Shown piece by piece: positions 17,280 through 20,709 of a stretch of 20,709 nt of DNA; the first letter of the stretch is position 1, and each line of letters starts with the position of its first letter. Source of the DNA: Mollicutes bacterium (GTDB lineage: Bacteria; Bacillota_I; Bacilli_A; Izemoplasmatales; Izemoplasmataceae); contig PWHD01000003.1 of the NCBI GenBank assembly GCA_003555335.1, positions 1 through 20,709 of the forward strand, read 5' to 3'. The translations under genes were made by a program, and so were the position numbers. Under the pieces are notes generated by a model, which ran no database searches, was not told the origin of the DNA, and was given only the letters and a program-made list of their open reading frames with translations.

Positions 17280-17312
17280 ATAAAAACAAAAAACCCCTTT
17301 AAGAGGTTTTTT
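17280..17312 (-). terminator. Terminator after ord
   Basis: On the minus strand AAAAACCTC and GGGGTTTTT pair over nine positions (one G-U) around a TTAAA loop, followed by further T residues. It begins 13 nt after the ord stop and ends before the ortA promoter element, so ord and the ortA operon are separate transcription units. Confidence 0.85.
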
Positions 17313-17324
17313 GGGAGAATCGGC

Positions 17325-18371
17325 TTATTTTCTAATCAATTTACGAACATCACCCATAATTGCTCGAGGTACGGGAAGGTCTATCATGGTTTTTAGGCCT
17401 GGGGACGCATTAATGACATGCGGTATCATATTGACACACATCGCTATCGTTCCGAATCCACCGTCAATCTCAGGTGTTATAGACATATTGATATTTGGTT
17501 CTCCGAGAATCTTGATGTAGTCTCCCGTTTGTGTTCCTTCAGTCTCAGGTTCGATTTGCTGGGGGTGTTTCATATCAATGAAAAGTTTATTGTCGATGTA
17601 TCCTTGCGCAGTCATATCAATCCCAGCAAGTTGCCCCGTCTGCGCTTTGCCATATTTTGACTCGCGATCAACCGATGTGACAATTGGCTTCATCTGTTGG
17701 GAGAAATCCTTAATTTCAACGCCGAGAGCATCGGCAATCATATAGACACTCTCTTTGAAGCCGACATGACCAGCCAGTTCATTATCTTTCAGTTTTCTAT
17801 TGAACTCATCCAAAGATATCCCTACACCCTGTTCCTCCATTACTGTCGGTCCAAAAGGAGAGAGGCTGTTGACTCTTTTTACTTCTATTGAATCCACTTT
17901 AGTCATGGCGCCTGTTAAAGACAAAGCCAAAACATCCATGACGAAGCCCGGGTTTATTCCTGTTCCTAGCACTGAGACGTTATTTTTCTTGGCTATTTCA
18001 TCAATATCTTTTGATAATTCAGGCTCGTTCGCATAGGGATATGCCATTTCTTCAGCAGTACTAATGACGTTTATTCCGTTTTCAAGACCTTTTTTTATCT
18101 TGGGGAAAGATTTTGAAGTGTATGAGTCTGTCGCGATAAATAAAACATCGACCTCCTTATTTAATAAAGAATCAATATCGCTGCTAATTTGAACGTCGTT
18201 CGCGATGTCTTCGTTGGTTTTACCCAGAACAGAAAAAATGGATTTTTTCTCTAAATCAGGATGCAAATCACATACACCTGTGATTTCGAGTCCTTCTTTT
18301 TCCATTATCATTTCAGCAATGCCTTTGCCCATGGCTCCAAAACCCCATATGACAACCTTGATTTTTTCCAT
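17325..18371 (-). CDS. ord: 2,4-diaminopentanoate dehydrogenase
   Basis: Ord oxidatively deaminates 2,4-diaminopentanoate to 2-amino-4-oxopentanoate with NAD(P)+, the reducing-power step of the pathway. The 348-aa protein begins MEKIKVVIWGFGAMGKGIAE, an N-terminal Rossmann glycine motif (GFGAMG). It has the dihydrodipicolinate-reductase-like layout of the family, with VLFIATDSY, NVISTAEEMAYPY and LGTGINPGFVMD. The start is fixed by GAGGAG 9 nt upstream of this ATG; an ORF extension of 21 residues lacks a binding site and would cover the promoter element. It is transcribed alone, upstream of ortA, with a shared promoter element. Annotation as plain dihydrodipicolinate reductase would be wrong given the context. 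Confidence 0.95.
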   Translation of the reverse strand: MEKIKVVIWGFGAMGKGIAEMIMEKEGLEITGVCDLHPDLEKKSIFSVLGKTNEDIANDVQISSDIDSLLNKEVDVLFIATDSYTSKSFPKIKKGLENGINVISTAEEMAYPYANEPELSKDIDEIAKKNNVSVLGTGINPGFVMDVLALSLTGAMTKVDSIEVKRVNSLSPFGPTVMEEQGVGISLDEFNRKLKDNELAGHVGFKESVYMIADALGVEIKDFSQQMKPIVTSVDRESKYGKAQTGQLAGIDMTAQGYIDNKLFIDMKHPQQIEPETEGTQTGDYIKILGEPNINMSITPEIDGGFGTIAMCVNMIPHVINASPGLKTMIDLPVPRAIMGDVRKLIRK

Positions 18372-18405
18372 ATCAATCATCTCCTCAAAATGAAATTCCA
18401 AAGTT

Positions 18406-18429
18406 ATAATAACATAAAAACCCTTACAT
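18406..18429 (-). promoter_or_regulatory. Promoter element before ord, shared with ortA
   Basis: Minus-strand 24-mer: ATGTAAGGG, T, TTTTATG, T, TATTAT. The extended -10 (TGT-TATTAT) is at 18406-18411, about 34 nt upstream of the ord start, nearly the same distance as in front of ortA. No -35 consensus is seen at the right spacing (ATGAAA). It starts 16 nt after the nudix terminator. Confidence 0.6.
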
Positions 18430-18444
18430 TTCATGAACTATATT

Positions 18445-18474
18445 AAAAAAGACCGGCTAATCACTTCGCCGGTC
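18445..18474 (-). terminator. Terminator of surE-nudix unit, overlapping the nudix stop codon
   Basis: A perfect 7-bp stem, GACCGGC with GCCGGTC (18468-18474 with 18451-18457), encloses a 10-nt loop and is followed by six T residues on the minus strand. The nudix stop codon (18461-18463) lies within the loop, so the last codons are part of the terminator. Confidence 0.88.
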
Positions 18475-18886
18475 CCATATCAATCAGATAGTTCATTATT
18501 CTATTCAATGCAGGCTTGTCAGCCGGCACCCAGGATAAATTCATTATATTCGGGATGTTTGCCCATTTAACAGCCTTATATTCGCCTTTTTCAGGTCTCC
18601 CCGTTTTCACTCTGGCATCATAATAATTTGTTGAAACTTCTGTATTATCCTCGTCAATGATCCGTTTAGTCGAGCCGATCGTTTTCACAATTTCAATTTC
18701 TATATCAAACTTCTTATTTATTTCTGATGTAAGTTTATCAATCTCATTGTCTAAGTCGTGGGCTTCGATCTTAAAGCTTGGTAGTTCCCAAGAAAGTGAT
18801 AATGGATCCTCTTTGACTCTTTGATAACACAATATCTTGCGTCTTTTATTCACTATTACCGCAGTTGCGACATTGATGTGCTTCAT
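18461..18886 (-). CDS. Nudix-fold protein with degenerate catalytic motif
   Basis: The 141-aa protein has the MutT-like N-terminus (INVATAVIVNKRRKILCYQR), SWELPSFKIE in place of the usual WEFPGGKIE, and a C-terminal PALNRIMNYL helix. The Nudix box consensus GX5EX7REUXEEXGU is broken. The leading Gly residues are Ser-Phe (37-38), the Arg is Ser54, and the metal-binding Glu pair is Lys58-Lys59, with a two-residue insertion; only one box Glu (E55) remains. It may therefore bind rather than hydrolyse nucleotides, or use other residues. The ATG overlaps the surE stop by 4 nt (ATGA). Its stop codon is in the terminator loop. Fold assignment is fairly sure; activity is not. Confidence 0.8.
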   Translation of the reverse strand: MKHINVATAVIVNKRRKILCYQRVKEDPLSLSWELPSFKIEAHDLDNEIDKLTSEINKKFDIEIEIVKTIGSTKRIIDEDNTEVSTNYYDARVKTGRPEKGEYKAVKWANIPNIMNLSWVPADKPALNRIMNYLIDMGPAK

Positions 18887-19560
18887 CTTTTCTCACCTAC
18901 CTGAAGTTTTGAGATGGAAACATAACCCGTTTCTATCGCATATATGTCACTATCGAGAGGGGCTTCATCACTGAGAACCTCTCTTTTGGTGCTGAAAAAA
19001 TTAGATTCAACAGTCTTCTCCACATCGTATGAGAGGAAGTAAGTTTTTGTAATCTTATTTCCCTCTATTTCATCAACATGTTCCTTGGGAAAATTCACGT
19101 TTAATATATGGTCATTGGAAAGTAAGCGTTCATCTATAATATAATCCAAAGTTTTGGAAAAACATTTCTTCATGTTTTTGATCCCCTTTGGGTCTGCTGA
19201 AAACGCAATGGCCTTATAACCATGATAATAAGCTTGAAAAGCTGCTCCTACTGTTCCAGAATACATAGTGTCAACGCCAGTATTATATCCCTCATTGACG
19301 CCGGAGACAACCAAATCAGGCTTGAACTCTAATGCAAGTAGGCCGAATGTAACACAATCTGCAGGAGTCCCGTTAACAACATAAGTTCTTTTGTCGATCT
19401 TCTCGAAAGGAAATCCTTGTATCGAAATGGCCGTGCTTTTTCCGGACTGTTGGCTTTTAGGTGCTACAACGATGACATTGCCATATTTTTCAAGTTCTTT
19501 TCTGGCAAAAGCCAAGCGTCTGGAATCAATTCCATCATCATTTACCAATAATATATCCAT
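18883..19560 (-). CDS. surE: 5'/3'-nucleotidase SurE
   Basis: SurE removes phosphate from nucleoside 5'- and 3'-monophosphates (and short polyphosphate in some species) and is linked to stationary-phase survival. The 225-aa protein has all metal and phosphate motifs: NDDG (7-10), S39 in QSGKSTAIS, GTPADCV (64-70), and N89 in SGVNEGYNTGVD followed by YSGTVGAA. It is somewhat shorter than the usual 250 or so, with a divergent C-terminus. A GGGAGG site precedes the ATG at 19558-19560, and a strong promoter lies upstream. It is translationally coupled to the nudix gene, suggesting a joint nucleotide-salvage or housecleaning unit. Confidence 0.96.
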   Translation of the reverse strand: MDILLVNDDGIDSRRLAFARKELEKYGNVIVVAPKSQQSGKSTAISIQGFPFEKIDKRTYVVNGTPADCVTFGLLALEFKPDLVVSGVNEGYNTGVDTMYSGTVGAAFQAYYHGYKAIAFSADPKGIKNMKKCFSKTLDYIIDERLLSNDHILNVNFPKEHVDEIEGNKITKTYFLSYDVEKTVESNFFSTKREVLSDEAPLDSDIYAIETGYVSISKLQVGEKR

Positions 19561-19590
19561 TTGTACCTCCCGAGAACTTTTGTCTAATCC

Positions 19591-19619
19591 ATTCTATAAT
19601 TAAATTGTTTCTTTTTCAA
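19591..19619 (-). promoter_or_regulatory. Sigma-A-type promoter for surE
   Basis: Minus-strand TTGAAA (19614-19619) and TAGAAT (19591-19596) are exactly 17 nt apart, each matching 5 of 6 consensus bases. The -35 starts 5 nt after the stop of the upstream uncharacterised gene, and no terminator lies between, so surE may receive read-through as well. Confidence 0.75.
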
Positions 19620-19623
19620 CCCT

Positions 19624-20274
19624 TTACACGCTTTCTTCTTTAGGCGACTTAATGATAAATTCTTTGATATATTCAACAAAATAACGAATATTATCGTTAT
19701 TATATTTGATTTGTTTGCTTATAGGGTCTTTCCCTACGTATTCCGGCATACCGATGAAGGCATATATGTGAATACGATAGTGGGAATTGATGTAATTTCC
19801 AAGAAGCTCTTTATATATTAGCAGTTCAGTTTCTTTTCGTTGCCAAACATTAGAAACATTCGGAAAAGTATTAGAGATTCTAAATTCAATCAGTAACAAC
19901 TTTTTCTCATAGATAAGAATAAAATCAATCCTTCTGTTTTTTGATAATTTTATCCTATATTCTGATATCAAAGAAATCTTTTCAAAAGTACTTGGTGCCA
20001 ACTCATTCCGAAGTTCTCTGACAATCTTGTCAAATATGTAATAACCATCAACAAAGGATACTAATTCGGCAATAGAGACGCTTTTTCTAAACAATTTTTT
20101 TCCATTAAAAATTTCTCTTAACCGTTCAATATAGGGTGCATGTCGGACCCTTTCACCTCTACTATTAATGTCTTCTCCAGTAATCCTCCAAGTTCCATAA
20201 ATATTGAAATCGGAATAAAATCTTCTGAATGCAAATAAATCTTCAAAATATAACATCGAGTCTTCTTTTAGCAT
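19624..20274 (-). CDS. Uncharacterised protein with possible PD-(D/E)XK nuclease-like core
   Basis: I do not recognise a named family. The 216-aa product is rich in Tyr, Phe, Ile, Lys and Arg, without signal peptide or membrane segment. Residues around 113-131 read NRRIDFILIYEKKLLLIEF followed by R, which resembles the D-x(n)-E-x-K core of PD-(D/E)XK nucleases, with Arg in place of the Lys. A following helix carries WQRKETELLIYKELLG. If this is a nuclease fold, the Lys-to-Arg change leaves activity open. The coding region is more AT-rich than the catabolic genes, hinting at a different origin. The ATG has an AGGAG site 7 nt upstream. It stands alone between tRNAs and surE. Confidence 0.75.
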   Translation of the reverse strand: MLKEDSMLYFEDLFAFRRFYSDFNIYGTWRITGEDINSRGERVRHAPYIERLREIFNGKKLFRKSVSIAELVSFVDGYYIFDKIVRELRNELAPSTFEKISLISEYRIKLSKNRRIDFILIYEKKLLLIEFRISNTFPNVSNVWQRKETELLIYKELLGNYINSHYRIHIYAFIGMPEYVGKDPISKQIKYNNDNIRYFVEYIKEFIIKSPKEESV

Positions 20275-20524
20275 GTGTTTCTCCTAACGTCATTTTACCT
20301 TATGATATTTATAAGCTTAAGAAATTGCTTCTATCAAATTAAATCATTATAAGCTAACGTATAAAATTGCTGGAGATTAAGGATGAGTATCCATAAATAT
20401 GTGTTTAAAGCTAGAAAGAAAACAATCCTGATTATAAGGTCTTGATAAGCTAGAAATTACCTTGTTTCTCCTCAATAAGATAACTTTTATTTGATCATAA
20501 TCCAATCATGATGAACCACTTAAA
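20275..20524. other. AT-rich intergenic region between the orphan gene and the tRNA terminator
   Basis: No gene is seen in these 250 bases. The region holds a perfect TATAAT on the minus strand (20346-20351) without a matching -35, a weaker TAAAAT (20292-20297) close to the orphan gene's start, and a short repeat CTAACGT at 20284-20290 and 20353-20359. Either -10 could drive the orphan gene, but neither is convincing. Confidence 0.5.
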
Positions 20525-20555
20525 AAAAGCAAACAAAAAGCCGCTATAACGGCTT
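20525..20555 (-). terminator. Terminator after the tRNA cluster
   Basis: On the minus strand AAGCCG, a 6-nt loop and CGGCTT form a 6-bp stem followed by TTTTTG and another T-run. It lies 13 nt past the CCA end of tRNA-Phe and ends the tRNA transcript. Confidence 0.8.
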
Positions 20556-20568
20556 AAAGAAAATCTAG

Positions 20569-20644
20569 TGGTGGCTCAGGGCGGAATCGAACCACCGACA
20601 CATGGATTTTCAATCCATTGCTCTACCGACTGAGCTACTGAGCC
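20569..20644 (-). tRNA. tRNA-Phe (GAA), CCA encoded
   Basis: A complete 76-nt cloverleaf: acceptor GGCTCAG pairs with CTGAGCC, the D arm is GCTCAGTCGGTAGAGC, the anticodon stem ATGGA/TCCAT holds loop TTGAAAA (anticodon GAA), and the T arm is GGTGG-TTCGATT-CCGCC. The discriminator is A and CCA is encoded in the DNA. It is the last gene of a tRNA cluster, 4 nt after tRNA-Asp. Confidence 0.97.
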
Positions 20645-20648
20645 AAAA

Positions 20649-20709
20649 TGGCGGTCCTGACGGGAATCGAACCCGCGATCTCCAGTGTGACAGACTGGCA
20701 TGTTAACCG
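20649..20709 (-). tRNA. tRNA-Asp (GTC), 5' end cut by window edge
   Basis: The visible 61 nt hold the anticodon stem CCAGT/ACTGG with loop CTGTCAC (anticodon GTC), a T arm with TTCGATT, the 3' acceptor strand and an encoded CCA end. The acceptor 5' strand and most of the D arm lie beyond position 20709. It is followed directly by tRNA-Phe in the same transcript. Confidence 0.95.

Noticed and set aside
17192..17324. Cobalamin riboswitch or T-box before the B12-dependent pathway
   Set aside because: After subtracting the terminator and promoter only about 35 nt of leader remain, too short for either element, and no B12-box-like or T-box-like sequence was seen.
17325..18371. Dihydrodipicolinate reductase as the identity of ord
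   Set aside because: It shares the Rossmann-type layout, but the sequence pattern and position beside ortAB-oraSE with a shared promoter element fit 2,4-diaminopentanoate dehydrogenase.
1..20709. Mycoplasma-type code with UGA as tryptophan
   Set aside because: TGA ends several complete genes at expected lengths (surE, nudix, oraE, mutL, arcA), and Trp codons checked are TGG.
1..20709. CRISPR arrays, insertion sequences or attachment sites
   Set aside because: No regularly spaced repeats, transposase motifs or terminal inverted repeats were seen, and the tRNA 3' ends are not duplicated within the window as far as could be seen by eye.

Overview
The window looks like a chromosomal segment of a low-GC Gram-positive-type bacterium (Bacillota, or an early-branching Mollicutes-like lineage; the exact taxon cannot be fixed from sequence alone). 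The evidence is the S10 ribosomal operon order, strong GAGG/AGGAGG ribosome binding sites, dense operons with 1 to 17 nt overlaps, frequent GTG starts, and U-tailed hairpin terminators. UGA is a true stop here (mutL, nudix, surE and oraE end in TGA) and Trp is TGG where checked, so the code is standard. Every supported gene is on the minus strand.

Layout, in the direction of transcription (high to low coordinates). 20709-20569: tRNA-Asp (cut by the window edge) and tRNA-Phe, then a terminator. 20274-19624: an uncharacterised protein with a nuclease-like core. 19560-18461: surE and a degenerate Nudix protein, translationally coupled and ending in a terminator. 18371-17325: ord (2,4-diaminopentanoate dehydrogenase), with its own promoter and terminator. 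17191-7171: a nine-gene operon ortA-ortB-oraS-oraE-mutL-orr-alr-arcA-argF. 7054-5686: a PF06541-type membrane protein and an HD-domain protein. 5307-1: the S10 operon rpsJ-rplC-rplD-rplW-rplB-rpsS-rplV-rpsC-rplP-rpmC-rpsQ-rplN, with rplN cut by the window edge.

The central block is the oxidative (Stickland-type) ornithine pathway, extended at both ends. Arginine deiminase and ornithine carbamoyltransferase turn arginine into ornithine and carbamoyl phosphate. Orr racemises L- to D-ornithine. The B12/PLP enzyme OraSE, with a MutL/GlmL-type partner, makes 2,4-diaminopentanoate. Ord oxidises that to 2-amino-4-oxopentanoate, and OrtAB cleaves it with CoA to acetyl-CoA and D-alanine. A genuine alanine racemase sits in the same operon, where it could turn the D-alanine into L-alanine. 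A 24-nt promoter-like element, 21/24 identical, precedes both ord and ortA, so the two transcription units are probably co-regulated.

The most interesting points are this arginine-to-acetyl-CoA-plus-alanine operon, the shared promoter element, the Nudix protein with its catalytic Glu pair replaced by Lys-Lys, the structured S10 leader, and an orphan PD-(D/E)XK-like protein beside the tRNAs. No mobile element, CRISPR array or phage gene was seen.
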